A program made the position numbers and the translations under genes. Shown piece after piece: positions 1 through 8,274 of a DNA stretch of 34,125 bases (its first letter is position 1; every line of letters begins with the position of its first letter). The stretch is from IMG/VR virus record IMGVR_UViG_3300045612_000059, positions 1 to 34,125 of that record. The stretch is one strand, 5' to 3'. The stretch is from a virus. The notes beneath the pieces were generated by a model. It did no database searches. It was given only the letters and a program-made list of their open reading frames with translations, and had not been told where the DNA came from.

Positions 1-228
1 CATAACTGTTGGGGCTGGCGGTACTGGCGGAAATAACTCTACAAATTCAACGAACGGTAGCAACTCTGTTTTCTCAACGATTACTTCTGCCGGTGGTGGC
101 GCGGGCGGGGATTTTCAGCCGGGTCGCAACCCTTTGCCCGGCGGTTCTGGCGGTGGTGGCTCTCGTGACTATGTAGGTACCACTGGTACTGTTCTCGGCG
201 CGGCAGGGAATACCCCATCCGTAAGTCC
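1..228. repeat. Terminal direct repeat, left copy
   Basis: Bases 1-228 recur at 33898-34125. By eye the copies differ at one position, A at 128 and G at 34025, which changes an Asn codon to Asp in the glycine-rich tail protein. The repeat lies inside a reading frame that continues across the junction, so it looks like an assembly overlap of a circular or circularly permuted genome. A physical terminal redundancy remains possible. Confidence 0.93.
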
Positions 229-691
229 CTCTCAGGGCAATAACGGCGGAAACGGTCGCGCGTTTAGTGGGACTAATAACGCCGGAGGTGGTGGCGGAGG
301 CGCTTCTGCGGTCGGCGGAAATGCCGCTTCTGGCCCAATTGGTGGTAACGGAGGCGCCGGAACTGCATCCACAATTTCTGGTTCCAGTGTTACCTACGCC
401 GGTGGCGGGGGAGGGGGGGCGGAAGGTGGAACTGCCGGAACTGGCGGCTCTGGCGGTGGCGGCAATGGAACCAACAACGGAAACACGGGCGGCTCAGGCA
501 CAGCCAACACTGGTGGTGGAGGCGGTGCAGGTGGCGCGGTGCCTCATGGGCCAGGTGGGGCAGGCGGCTCTGGCGTAGTTATCATTTCCGCAACTAGAGC
601 TGCCGTATCCACTACTGGGTCACCGACCGTCACTACATCTGGCGGCCGCACCATTTACACGTTCACCGGTTCCGGTTCAATTAGATTCTAA
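1..691 (+). CDS. Glycine-rich tail fibre/adhesin, C-terminal part (5' end at window end)
   Basis: This is the distal part of a gene that begins at 33713. Joined across the repeat, the product is 291 residues. It is mostly Gly with Ala, Ser, Asn and Thr in GGSGGGG, GGNGGAG and GGGGGAGG runs, and ends in a short non-glycine segment with a VVIISAT strand and a TIYTFTGSGSIRF tail. This is the layout of glycine-rich phage tail adhesin domains, whose polyglycine loops pack as a tip and bind the host surface. It lies just downstream of another fibre gene and upstream of small tail-associated genes, in one rightward operon. The frame is open from base 2; the ATG at 134 is internal and is not the start. 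The family call rests on composition and the YLVVAGGGGGG opening seen in the other fragment. Confidence 0.85.
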   Translation, partial: ITVGAGGTGGNNSTNSTNGSNSVFSTITSAGGGAGGDFQPGRNPLPGGSGGGGSRDYVGTTGTVLGAAGNTPSVSPSQGNNGGNGRAFSGTNNAGGGGGGASAVGGNAASGPIGGNGGAGTASTISGSSVTYAGGGGGGAEGGTAGTGGSGGGGNGTNNGNTGGSGTANTGGGGGAGGAVPHGPGGAGGSGVVIISATRAAVSTTGSPTVTTSGGRTIYTFTGSGSIRF

Positions 692-698
692 GGATGAT

Positions 699-1013
699 AT
701 GGCACACTTCGCTCAACTTGATGAAAACAACACAGTCATGCAAGTAATTGTTGTAGCTAATGACGAGTTAATGGATAACGGTGTTGAATCCGAACAAAAG
801 GGCATTTTGTTCTGTCAAAGCCTATTTCCGGAAACTGTTTGGAAACAAACATCTTATAACGGAAAAATCCGCAAAAATTATGCGGGGATTGGTATGTATT
901 ATGACGCCGACAAGGATATGTTTTTGTTTCCAAAGCAGCAGGAAACAAATGTCGAGCAGGAGATTGTTGTTGTCACTGAAACCGCCACCGCAACAGTTGC
1001 TATAGAGGTGTGA
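699..1013 (+). CDS. Conserved phage protein, tail-associated, with divergent C-terminus
   Basis: The product has 104 residues and opens with MAHFAQLDENNTVMQVIVV. It continues with a GVESEQKGILFCQSLF block and a TSYNGKIRKNYAGIG block. This pattern recurs in many tailed phages of aquatic bacteria next to tail-fibre genes, and its function is not known to me. In the homologues I recall, the end is a Pro/Trp-rich segment. Here, after about residue 85, it becomes a Val/Thr/Glu stretch (VVVTETATATVAIEV), so the C-terminus looks replaced. The ATG is preceded by AAGGA, and the gene follows the glycine-rich fibre gene by 7 bases. Confidence 0.8.
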   Translation: MAHFAQLDENNTVMQVIVVANDELMDNGVESEQKGILFCQSLFPETVWKQTSYNGKIRKNYAGIGMYYDADKDMFLFPKQQETNVEQEIVVVTETATATVAIEV

Positions 1014-1014
1014 T

Positions 1015-1344
1015 ATGGGTATTCAGGCGTTTACTAAAACTGGCAACACGGTGACATTCTTGGCAGCAACTACTGCGCCCACTCCTGTGCAGGCGGCGTC
1101 TAGCACTTTGGGTGGCAATCAGTATCGGATCATCAACTCTGGCAACGTGACCGTATTCCTTGGGTACGGGGTCAACGCCTCTGATGCAACCAATAGCGCA
1201 GTAGTAGTTAGCAACACAGCGCCTAGCTTCCCGCTGCTTGCTGGAACAGATGAAATCCTGACGTTTGCCCCCAATGCCTACTTTACTGGTGTTACTGGAT
1301 CGGGAAGCGCCACGATCTACATTACGCCTGGTGATGGGATGTAA
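1015..1344 (+). CDS. Small beta-rich virion/tail accessory protein
   Basis: The product has 109 residues, no signal peptide or membrane segment, and is rich in Thr, Ala, Val and Gly. It is predicted to be mostly beta strands and ends in YITPGDGM. The protein at 11291 has a similar length, a similar N-terminus (AFxxxGxT) and the ending YFTPGEGF, so the two are probably distant paralogues. It starts one base after the previous stop in the tail-fibre operon. A virion decoration or fibre accessory role is inferred from position and composition only. Confidence 0.72.
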   Translation: MGIQAFTKTGNTVTFLAATTAPTPVQAASSTLGGNQYRIINSGNVTVFLGYGVNASDATNSAVVVSNTAPSFPLLAGTDEILTFAPNAYFTGVTGSGSATIYITPGDGM

Positions 1345-1346
1345 TC

Positions 1347-2000
1347 ATGCTCAAGACGGTAGCCATTACAGCGGGTGGCGGTGGTAGCGGAACTGTTACC
1401 AATGTAGCCACAGGCACTGGACTGATTGGTGGTCCGATCACGACCTCTGGAACAATTAGCATTGCCAACACCGCCGTGACTGCTGCCAGTTATGGCAACG
1501 CTACTACTGTAGCTTCATTCACGGTCAATGGTCAGGGTCAGCTAACGGCTGCTGCCAATACATCGATCCTGCTGCCTAACTCTGGATTGGTTAACAATAG
1601 CGTCACCATAGGCAACACAAGTGTTGCGTTGGGCGCTACAGCCACAACGTTTGGCAATCTGACGCTACAGAACGCCAATATCACGTCTGTAGCCGCAACG
1701 TTCCCTAACTCTTATCTGACCAACAGCGCCGTAACCATCGGCAATACGTCGGTCAGTCTTGGCGGGACGGTTACGAGTTTTGGAAACGTCACGCTAACCA
1801 ATGCCACCTTCTCTAGCGGCAACATCACTGCTACAAACGTCAGCGCAAGCAACGTTACCGTCACTGCAAACCTTTACGCTAACCTCACAACTAACGCTAA
1901 TGCCACTTTTGCCACTTCAAGTCTTCCGTTGGTTCCAGAAGGGTACGTTGTTATCGTAATCAATGGCACCCAGAAGAAGATTCCTTATTACGGTATGTAA
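1347..2000 (+). CDS. Tail fibre protein with beta repeats
   Basis: The product has 217 residues and is very rich in Thr, Ser, Asn, Ala and Val. It opens with a Gly-rich turn and a GTVTNVATGTGLIGGPITTSG segment typical of phage fibre shafts. Two repeats of about 30 residues with the pattern NS(L/A)VTIGNTSVxLG-T-T-FGN-TL start near residues 83 and 127. The last 20 residues (EGYVVIVINGTQKKIPYYGM) differ in composition and may form a conserved tip. It lies in the same operon as the glycine-rich adhesin and the fibre at 32685, whose text also contains GTVTNVS. A receptor-binding or shaft role is an inference from family resemblance. Confidence 0.78.
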   Translation: MLKTVAITAGGGGSGTVTNVATGTGLIGGPITTSGTISIANTAVTAASYGNATTVASFTVNGQGQLTAAANTSILLPNSGLVNNSVTIGNTSVALGATATTFGNLTLQNANITSVAATFPNSYLTNSAVTIGNTSVSLGGTVTSFGNVTLTNATFSSGNITATNVSASNVTVTANLYANLTTNANATFATSSLPLVPEGYVVIVINGTQKKIPYYGM

Positions 2001-2237
2001 ATGGACACTCAAAATCTGATCAACATTGCTTTCACTTGCATTGGAACCCTTATTGGATGGGTCGTAAAGAACATTTGGGACGCCGTAAGCGAGTTGAGAT
2101 CAGATATCAAGGAAATCGAGCGCGATCTGCATGAAGATTACGTTCGTAAAGATGATTTTAGGGCGGCTATTGACCGCATAGAAGCTATTTGCAACAGAAT
2201 TGTAGATAAATTGGACGCTAAAGCAGATAAATCATGA
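2001..2237 (+). CDS. Membrane-anchored coiled-coil protein (holin/spanin-like candidate)
   Basis: The product has 78 residues. Positions 5-24 (NLINIAFTCIGTLIGWVVKN) form one hydrophobic helix, followed by a charged heptad-like stretch (residues 30-74) ending in Lys-rich KLDAKADKS. One N-terminal membrane helix followed by a coiled coil recurs in small phage proteins placed after fibre genes. Some are annotated as holin-like or inner-membrane spanin-like. No lipobox partner was found beside it, and the lysis genes I can recognise are about 9 kb away, so the lysis assignment is weak. It abuts the previous gene and overlaps the next by ATGA. Confidence 0.7.
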   Translation: MDTQNLINIAFTCIGTLIGWVVKNIWDAVSELRSDIKEIERDLHEDYVRKDDFRAAIDRIEAICNRIVDKLDAKADKS

Positions 2238-2581
2238 ACATGGACACCCTATCTATTGTTGAATGGGGAGATGAAGAGTCGTTGCGTGAGTTCATGTTTG
2301 AAAACGGCGTACAACACAAACTTTTTTGGGAAACACTGACGGATTTGGGGGTAGTTATCCCTCATGCGCCACTTTTTGATCTTGACATAGCCAACATTGA
2401 CGATTGGCTACAAGTTCATCAATTAGAACATCAAGCGTTTGCTACTGCGCTTGATTTGGACAATCCATTCAATATGTTAGATACTGATTGGCGTATCGAA
2501 TCTGACTTCTATGATTGGATTGCAAACCATTTGTCGATTCACCAGCGGATTGCGTCTGCGTTAAACCTTTCTACCACATAG
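2234..2581 (+). CDS. Hypothetical acidic phage protein
   Basis: The product has 115 residues, is acidic, and is rich in Trp, Asp and His. It is predicted to be helical, with a DDWLQVHQLEHQAFATAL helix in the middle and a similar DWIANHLSIHQRIASAL helix at the end. The paired W/H-x-x-H pattern suggests an internal duplication. I do not recognise a family. It overlaps the preceding membrane protein gene by four bases (ATGA), so the two are probably translationally coupled. No signal peptide or membrane segment was seen. Confidence 0.68.
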   Translation: MNMDTLSIVEWGDEESLREFMFENGVQHKLFWETLTDLGVVIPHAPLFDLDIANIDDWLQVHQLEHQAFATALDLDNPFNMLDTDWRIESDFYDWIANHLSIHQRIASALNLSTT

Positions 2582-2619
2582 AAAAACTGAATTGCTGCAC
2601 CGCACAATAGGATAAACGT

Positions 2620-5600
2620 ATGCCCGCAGAACAATTTTTGAGATATGACGATGAGGGTAATTCCCAGTACGGGTATACCTCTGGGAACTCTATCTATGTG
2701 ACTAGCGTGCGCCCTCCGGGCGATGCCCCACCGAGTGCAAACGGTACATTTCAGGATGTGCAGACTCCCGCGCCTGCGGAGACATTAAATCTTCCTGCCG
2801 CCGCTCCGGCTCCTGTAGCGGTCCCTGCTCAAGCGCCAGTTGAACAAATGACTGGATTGCAGCTATTGGAAGAAACCAAAACGGTACCTGCAAATAAAGA
2901 ATCTTTGGCTACGTTGCAAAAGTCGCAAGCGGATGAGATCAAGTTATTAAAAGCGAAGGCAAAAGCGGCGGGGCTGTCTTCAAAAGAAATTACTGCGCTA
3001 GTCAACCAGATTGAAGCCGAGAACAAGGCAGAGCTTGCTGCGGCCAAGAGCAATGGCGTTATCAATACGGTAGATGGGAGAATTACTTCTCTTATTTCTG
3101 TGCCTCCGGCGGCTAATGATAAGCAAGCCTCTGTTGTTCAATCAGTTGTAAGCGCAACTCAACAGGGCATCAATTTTGCCAAAAAAGAGAACTACACCAT
3201 CAACTCCGGCAACTCTGTGCAGGGTGCTTACACGTTGTCTGTGGTTGCGGATGCTCTTGATTCAGGCAAAAGCGACGAAGAAGCTAAACAGCTTGCTGCT
3301 GATCTTTTGGCCAAGCGCCCAAGCGAAGTAGTCAAGATTGTCAAGGAGCTTGTTACTACTGCCCCAGGTGAAGGTGAAAAGCTAAAAGATGTTCCCGGCG
3401 GTTCTTTTTCTCTTGTACAGGCAAAATTAGACCCAGAAAAAAATCAACTACTTTACACAACAACCAAAGTTGGTGACGGACGCACTCTGACCACAATTTA
3501 TCTAAAAGATGAAAGTGGAAATTATAGAGAATTAGGCAACACCTATAAGTCTGTTAATACCAAAGAAGGTATTGGCGTAGTTGGTCAAATATTGCTTGGT
3601 GCTTTAGGTACGGCTGCTTTTGGTCCTTTGTCTACTGTTTTTGGCGGTGGCGTAGGTGGCGGTGTTGGCGCTGGCGCAATTATTGGTGGTGCATCAGCCG
3701 GTTTGACTGGCGGTGACATTTTGAAAGGCGCTGGTTTCGGCGCAATATCTGGAGCATTTAGCCCCCAAATTCCTGGCAGCGTCGGCAATTCTATGGTCAA
3801 GACTTTGCAGGCAGAGCTTACTTCTGTTTTGGGGCCGAAAATAGCAAACATCGCAGCGCGATCAATTACGTCTAGTGCGCTAGGTGCGGCGCAATCGGTT
3901 GTTGCTGGAACAGATGTTTTAACTGGCGCAGCGCTAAGCGCTCTTGGATCAGCGGTGCAAAGCACGGTATCTAATGAACTCATAAAACTAGGTTTGGACA
4001 AAGGCCCAAGTCTCAAACTAGGTGACGCCGCGTCTAATGCTGTGGCGGCTGGCGCGGTGGCTGCTCTTCAAGGCCAAGACGTTGGAGCGGCAGTAGGCTC
4101 TTCTTTAATTAGTTCTGGAATTAGCGAAATTGCAGAAACAGCTTATGCTGGCATGAAATCAGTTTTTGGCGGCAGCAATACCTCAGCGCCCGGCAGTGGT
4201 GGCGAAGACAGGGTGATATCGGCTGCATCTCAAGACGAGTCTGGTTTTATCAAGACGGGGGGCTTGCTAAGCATCGAATCTGACTTCGATGATACGCTTT
4301 TGCCTCCTGGTTTGTACAGTAATGTTACCGCTCAAGAGGCCATCGAGTTGTTGTCTCGTGGGGTGGTTCCTTTAGGAACCGCTACGCCAGAAATGGAGGC
4401 TACAACCACTCAGTCGGTTTTAGTAGACGAGTATACTTACAAATTCTTAAAGGTAATTGCTCGCCATGCAGAGTTAGACGGTGTGCGTTTGGCTTTTCGA
4501 ATTGATCCTAGACTTGAGATTGTTTACATCGATCAAAACCAACCGAACGCGCCACAAGTATTAAAAGCAGTTCAAAACCTGAACCGCGAGGTTGTACGAG
4601 AAATTGTTAATCCTACTGTTACGGCTAACAACATTGTCGATCTTTCAGGGGTGACCAATGTTTCGCCCCCACCCGTCCTGCCACCTGTCGATCTTTCAGG
4701 GGTGACCAATGTTTCGCCCCCACCCGTCCTTTCACCTAATGCAAGCGCAACTTCGATTTCTGGCGCTCTTAGCGGTGTCACTGGAAACGCTGGCGGTGGC
4801 GGTGGCGGAGGTGGGGGAGGAGGCGGTGGCGGAGGTGGGGGAGGAGGCGGTGGCGGAGGTTGGGGAGGAGGCGGTGGCGGAGGTGGGGGCGGTGGCGGAG
4901 GTGGAGGAGGAGGCGGAGGTGGTGTTGGTAGTTTGGGCGGCAATTTGTTTGTGGCTTCACCTTCTGTTTCAAGGACGCCTTCTGATGTTCTCAACCTGAC
5001 CGATATTATTTCTTTGTTACGTCAAGCCAATGTTGCTATTGGTTCGCCTGGTGATGGGAATATTGCTGTTTCTTCGGAAGGTGCTGGAGCCGGTAATGTG
5101 GTTATCGGTAGTGGTGGTGTTGCAAACGCAGTCTTATCTGCCGGTGGAACAGGCGTTACGGACGCAGGTACAGGCGGCGGCACAGGCACAGGTACTGGCA
5201 CAGGTACAGGCACTGGTACAGGCACTGGCGATGTTACTGATCAGCAGATTCTGAATGTTATAGCTGGCGGAAGCGCTGGCACAGGCACAGGTACTGGCAC
5301 AGGCGATGGCGCTGGCACAGGCACAGGTACTGGCACAGGCGATGGCGCTGGCACAGGCACAGGTACTGGCACAGGCGATGGCGCTGGCACAGGCACAGGT
5401 ACTGGCACAGGCGCTGGTACAGGTGAGGGTACTGGCGTAGGTACTGGTGGTGGTACAGGTGAGGGTACTGGCGTAGGTACTGGTGGTGGTACAGGTGAGG
5501 GTACTGGCGTAGGTACTGGTGGTGGTACAGGTGAGGGTACTGGCGTAGGTACTGGTGGTGGTACAGGTGAGGGTACTGGCGTAGGTACTGGTGGTGGTAC

Positions 5601-5838
5601 AGGTGCAGGCGGCGGCGGTGGTGAAGAACAAAAAAAAATAGATACTCAGTTGATTACATTCTTAGGTTTGGCTCCTCCTCCTACGCCAAAGAGACCACCA
5701 CCGCGTACTGCACAACCTAGTCTGATTGCGACTAGCGATGAAGCGGATTTGAGTGCATTATTCGGCGGTAAGCCGGAGGAATTACAGGACGTTTGGAACC
5801 AAGCATCTTTGCGCTTGAGAAGCGCGTTAGGAATTTGA
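2620..5838 (+). CDS. Large low-complexity virion protein (1072 aa) with Ala/Gly-zipper core, polyglycine and Gly-Thr repeats
   Basis: The N-terminus (residues 1-80) is Pro/Ala-rich and is followed by a helical Lys/Ala/Glu segment (about 85-150). Residues about 317-385 and 400-510 are small-residue hydrophobic (Gly, Ala, Ser, Ile) and resemble membrane-inserting glycine-zipper segments. A conventional globular part follows (about 560-660). Then come two 17-residue Pro-rich repeats (from 673), a nearly pure glycine tract of about 45 residues with one Trp (about 725-768), and Gly-Thr arrays to about residue 995. The last 75 residues are normal sequence. It heads a run of four long genes placed where podoviruses carry internal or ejection proteins. 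A DNA-ejection or membrane-channel role is inferred; a surface adhesin is the alternative. The ATG has an AGGATAAACGT leader. Confidence 0.8.
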   Translation: MPAEQFLRYDDEGNSQYGYTSGNSIYVTSVRPPGDAPPSANGTFQDVQTPAPAETLNLPAAAPAPVAVPAQAPVEQMTGLQLLEETKTVPANKESLATLQKSQADEIKLLKAKAKAAGLSSKEITALVNQIEAENKAELAAAKSNGVINTVDGRITSLISVPPAANDKQASVVQSVVSATQQGINFAKKENYTINSGNSVQGAYTLSVVADALDSGKSDEEAKQLAADLLAKRPSEVVKIVKELVTTAPGEGEKLKDVPGGSFSLVQAKLDPEKNQLLYTTTKVGDGRTLTTIYLKDESGNYRELGNTYKSVNTKEGIGVVGQILLGALGTAAFGPLSTVFGGGVGGGVGAGAIIGGASAGLTGGDILKGAGFGAISGAFSPQIPGSVGNSMVKTLQAELTSVLGPKIANIAARSITSSALGAAQSVVAGTDVLTGAALSALGSAVQSTVSNELIKLGLDKGPSLKLGDAASNAVAAGAVAALQGQDVGAAVGSSLISSGISEIAETAYAGMKSVFGGSNTSAPGSGGEDRVISAASQDESGFIKTGGLLSIESDFDDTLLPPGLYSNVTAQEAIELLSRGVVPLGTATPEMEATTTQSVLVDEYTYKFLKVIARHAELDGVRLAFRIDPRLEIVYIDQNQPNAPQVLKAVQNLNREVVREIVNPTVTANNIVDLSGVTNVSPPPVLPPVDLSGVTNVSPPPVLSPNASATSISGALSGVTGNAGGGGGGGGGGGGGGGGGGGGGGGWGGGGGGGGGGGGGGGGGGGGVGSLGGNLFVASPSVSRTPSDVLNLTDIISLLRQANVAIGSPGDGNIAVSSEGAGAGNVVIGSGGVANAVLSAGGTGVTDAGTGGGTGTGTGTGTGTGTGTGDVTDQQILNVIAGGSAGTGTGTGTGDGAGTGTGTGTGDGAGTGTGTGTGDGAGTGTGTGTGAGTGEGTGVGTGGGTGEGTGVGTGGGTGEGTGVGTGGGTGEGTGVGTGGGTGEGTGVGTGGGTGAGGGGGEEQKKIDTQLITFLGLAPPPTPKRPPPRTAQPSLIATSDEADLSALFGGKPEELQDVWNQASLRLRSALGI
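4636..4737 (+). repeat. Two tandem 51-base in-frame repeats
   Basis: Units at 4636-4686 and 4687-4737 encode [17 protein letters not shown] and then [17 protein letters not shown]. The two copies are almost base-identical, which points to a recent duplication inside the large virion gene. Confidence 0.9.
4790..4924 (+). repeat. Polyglycine-coding tract
   Basis: Roughly 130 bases of GGN codons are built from repeated ggtggcggagg/ggaggaggc blocks, encoding about 45 glycines broken by a single Trp. The G-rich tract is strand-asymmetric and could form G-quadruplexes on the coding strand. The opposite strand reads as polyproline but is not a gene. Confidence 0.9.
5275..5595 (+). repeat. Two 36-base minisatellites (Gly-Thr arrays)
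   Basis: Four 36-base units from 5275 encode [12 protein letters not shown], the last one variant. Five near-identical 36-base units at 5416-5595 encode [13 protein letters not shown] related shorter Gly-Thr run precedes them at about 5165-5228. All are in frame, so gain or loss of units would change protein length without a frameshift. Confidence 0.9.
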
Positions 5839-5839
5839 C

Positions 5840-5923
5840 ATGGCCCTTACTGGCAAGACTACTTACTTCGGTGAACCTGACATGGCCCTTACTGGCAAGA
5901 CTACTTACTTCGGTGGACCTGAA
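5840..5923 (+). repeat. 42-base tandem duplication spanning the start codon
   Basis: The units are 5840-5881 and 5882-5923, with only a few differences. Each begins with ATG and encodes MALTGKTTYFG plus a GP/EP end. The duplication copies the start codon but not the AGGA upstream of the first ATG. Confidence 0.92.
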
Positions 5924-6862
5924 GAATCTTTGTCTACACCTCAGGTTACTAAATATTACACCCCACCGGTCGATTACTCTGGTTTCAATTTTGGGGTTCT
6001 TGGCGCTCCAGGTGTAGCGTACATGCCGCAAGACTTGGCGGGGTACACGCCGCCAAATTTTGGAAACACATCTGGAGGAACGGGAATCGATGGATTCACA
6101 TCTGGAGGAACGGGAATCGGTGGATTGATGGGGGCGCTGGCCCCTTATCCAACAGGTGATTCCATGCCACTTCCGCTTGCGATGATTACGCCAACAAACA
6201 GGAATGTAGGTGCTTTAACCCCATCAGATTATTCAGGCACGACTACTTACTTTGGCGGGGCAAGTGAACAACCTACAACGCAAACAACCGACACAGAACC
6301 CGGTTTTTTTAAGAGAGCCGTCAGTGGTATTGAAAAGGCTGGTGAAACTCTTGACAAGAACAAATTACTTGCTCGACTGCTTGGTGGTGGCCTGACGGCA
6401 GGTGTTGGCGCAATCATGGGTAATCGTGGTCAACAAGCCGCCACTCGACTGCAAAGTGATTTAGCCAAGCTAGGCGCTACGCAACGCCAAGAGGGGCAGG
6501 CATTGGTTGCTGCTGCTCAACGCGGCGAGTTGACTGCGCCTCAAATGCAACAGCTAGAAGCATTCCGCGCACGACAGGCGCAAGCATTGGCTAGTCGTGG
6601 TCTCAGCGGTGGCACAGCGGAGCAACAGCTTGCCGGTCAAGTTGAAAATATGCGTCAGCAATTCTTGCAACAGAACTTGCAACAAGGCTTCAGTCTTCTT
6701 CAGATTGGCGATCAGTACACGCAGCAAGCCATCACTGCTGGATATAACGCTAGTCAAGCGGCGCAGGATGCGTCTGGCCGATTCTATTCGGCAGCATTGC
6801 AAGCATTGGGAGCTATGCCTTCTCAACAGCCTGTCACTAATTCTGCACAAGGCGCGCGGTAA
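5840..6862 (+). CDS. Internal virion protein, gp14-like (inferred)
   Basis: The product has 340 residues. The first 28 contain a duplicated MALTGKTTYFG(E/G)P block with two in-frame ATGs, and a third TTTYFGG copy occurs near residue 134. A Gly/Thr linker with a 10-residue tandem repeat follows (about 77-96). The second half (about 150-325) has an Ala/Gly hydrophobic segment (ARLLGGGLTAGVGAIMG) and then Gln/Ala-rich helices with many QQ pairs, ending in ASQAAQDASGRFYSAALQALGAM. That helical Gln/Ala half resembles small podovirus internal core proteins that enter the host envelope at ejection. The first ATG has AGGA 10 bases upstream; the duplicate ATG at 5882 is an alternative start. It is translationally coupled to the next gene (TAATG). 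Confidence 0.75.
   Translation: MALTGKTTYFGEPDMALTGKTTYFGGPEESLSTPQVTKYYTPPVDYSGFNFGVLGAPGVAYMPQDLAGYTPPNFGNTSGGTGIDGFTSGGTGIGGLMGALAPYPTGDSMPLPLAMITPTNRNVGALTPSDYSGTTTYFGGASEQPTTQTTDTEPGFFKRAVSGIEKAGETLDKNKLLARLLGGGLTAGVGAIMGNRGQQAATRLQSDLAKLGATQRQEGQALVAAAQRGELTAPQMQQLEAFRARQAQALASRGLSGGTAEQQLAGQVENMRQQFLQQNLQQGFSLLQIGDQYTQQAITAGYNASQAAQDASGRFYSAALQALGAMPSQQPVTNSAQGAR
6068..6127 (+). repeat. Two tandem 30-base in-frame repeats
   Basis: Units at 6068-6097 and 6098-6127 encode TSGGTGIDGF and TSGGTGIGGL, differing at only a couple of bases. They extend the flexible linker of the 340-residue virion protein. Confidence 0.88.
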
Positions 6863-8274
6863 TGGCTTTGCGTGTCGGCATGACTGATCCTTTCAAAGGT
6901 TTGATGTCGCAACCTTCTGAGGTGACGGCGGCGCAAACTCGCGCGGATGAGGCTCGCTCGGAAATTAAAGAACGCGAAGAAGAGCGCTTAGCCGGAGAAA
7001 AAACGTATTTGGAAGAGCGCGGAAAGATAGTCAAAGATATTGCCGAACGTACTAGCAATATCGGTCAAGACTATGCAAAAGCGTATAAAGACATGTTGCA
7101 AGACCCTCAATTCAAAGACGTAGAGATTGGTCAATTTACTCCGTCCAAAACCAGTGGACAAGATTTGATTGGCTTGTTTGCTGGCTTGACTGCTCTAACA
7201 TTTTTGTCTGGCGGCAAGGGACGTTACTCTGGCTCTGCAAGCATGAACAACTTGGCTAATGCTATGGAGGGTTGGAACAAAGGCCGTCAAGATTTGTTCA
7301 AGCAAGAACTGCAAGAGTTTGACAAGAACATCAAAGCCACCTCAGAACACAATCGTGCAGTGCAGAAACGGTTGCAAGAGGCTTTGTCGATGCTTACAGT
7401 CAACAGGGATGCTGCGCTTGGCGAATTGAAGTCGCTCGAAGCAGAGCTTGGTGAAAGTGAGCTTGGATATCAAATTCGGTCTGGCCGGTTAGATCGCGCA
7501 GATAAGATCGCGCGAGAATCAATTGTTGCTGCTGATAAGGTGGTGGAGAAATGGGAACAAACGCTGCGTGACCGCGAGAACAAGTCTGCCGATTTGGAGG
7601 CTCGCACTCAACTTTCGTTGCTGCTGGCGCAGATGAGGTTTGACGCCAAGGCGCAAAACCCAGGCCGTGCTACACAGCAACAGTTCATCGCTCAACGCGC
7701 AGTGACTGCTTTGCGTGGTGCTGCGTCTGCTGTTGAGTCAGTAATGAAATTGCCAGCTACATCTACTGTTGGAATGTTGCCGTTTTTGAGTAACAAGCCT
7801 GGTCTGCTCAACTATTTGCAAACATCTGCCGTTAGAGAAATCACGGGGTCAGAGGCCAAAGCCCTAGAAGTGCTTTTTACTGGTGTGAGCCGATATCTGG
7901 CAACCATTGAAGCGTCTGGCACTGCTACTGGTTTGGTTTCTCTCAGCAATCAATTGGACAAGCTCCGTCCGATGGTTGGGGACAAGGTTCAAGATGTGGC
8001 GTTGAAAGTTGCCGATATCCGACGTATCTCGACAGAGGCAATTCAAGCAATGATTGACTCTGGCCTTTTACCAGACAAACAAGCAACTGCTGCACAAGAA
8101 CAAGTGAAACGTATGGAACGTGCCATTCCGTTTACAACTGACGATGTGGTTACTGCGATTACTCGTGGTAGGCCTGCTCTTGGTCCTGCCGCTGCTGCTG
8201 CTGTTGTTGGACCCCTCACTCCTGAAGAACAACAAGAACTAAATGAATTAAGGAAAAAACATGGTCGCAAGTGA
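6862..8274 (+). CDS. Internal virion protein candidate (470 aa)
   Basis: Residues about 20-75 form a charged coiled coil rich in Glu, Arg and Lys. Residues about 95-115 (DLIGLFAGLTALTFLSGGKG) form a hydrophobic, glycine-ended helix that could enter a membrane. A second helical region (about 140-260) is followed by an Ala/Leu-rich C-terminal half without recognisable catalytic motifs. The order (small Gln/Ala-rich protein, this protein, 810-residue coiled-coil protein) copies the three-gene internal core organisation of T7-type podoviruses, which is the basis of the call. Sequence identity to a named family is not visible to me. The start overlaps the previous stop (TAATG). Confidence 0.72.
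   Translation: MALRVGMTDPFKGLMSQPSEVTAAQTRADEARSEIKEREEERLAGEKTYLEERGKIVKDIAERTSNIGQDYAKAYKDMLQDPQFKDVEIGQFTPSKTSGQDLIGLFAGLTALTFLSGGKGRYSGSASMNNLANAMEGWNKGRQDLFKQELQEFDKNIKATSEHNRAVQKRLQEALSMLTVNRDAALGELKSLEAELGESELGYQIRSGRLDRADKIARESIVAADKVVEKWEQTLRDRENKSADLEARTQLSLLLAQMRFDAKAQNPGRATQQQFIAQRAVTALRGAASAVESVMKLPATSTVGMLPFLSNKPGLLNYLQTSAVREITGSEAKALEVLFTGVSRYLATIEASGTATGLVSLSNQLDKLRPMVGDKVQDVALKVADIRRISTEAIQAMIDSGLLPDKQATAAQEQVKRMERAIPFTTDDVVTAITRGRPALGPAAAAAVVGPLTPEEQQELNELRKKHGRK

Noticed and set aside
134-691. Separate complete gene starting at ATG 134
   Set aside because: The frame is open from base 2 and continues from the gene starting at 33713 across the terminal repeat; the ATG is internal.
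4572-4994. Leftward polyproline-rich frame
   Set aside because: It is the complement of the polyglycine tract; the open frame results from low complexity, and there is no ribosome site.
5134-5631. Leftward Thr/Cys-rich 165-residue frame
   Set aside because: It is antisense to the Gly-Thr minisatellite, an artefact of the repeat having no stop in that frame.
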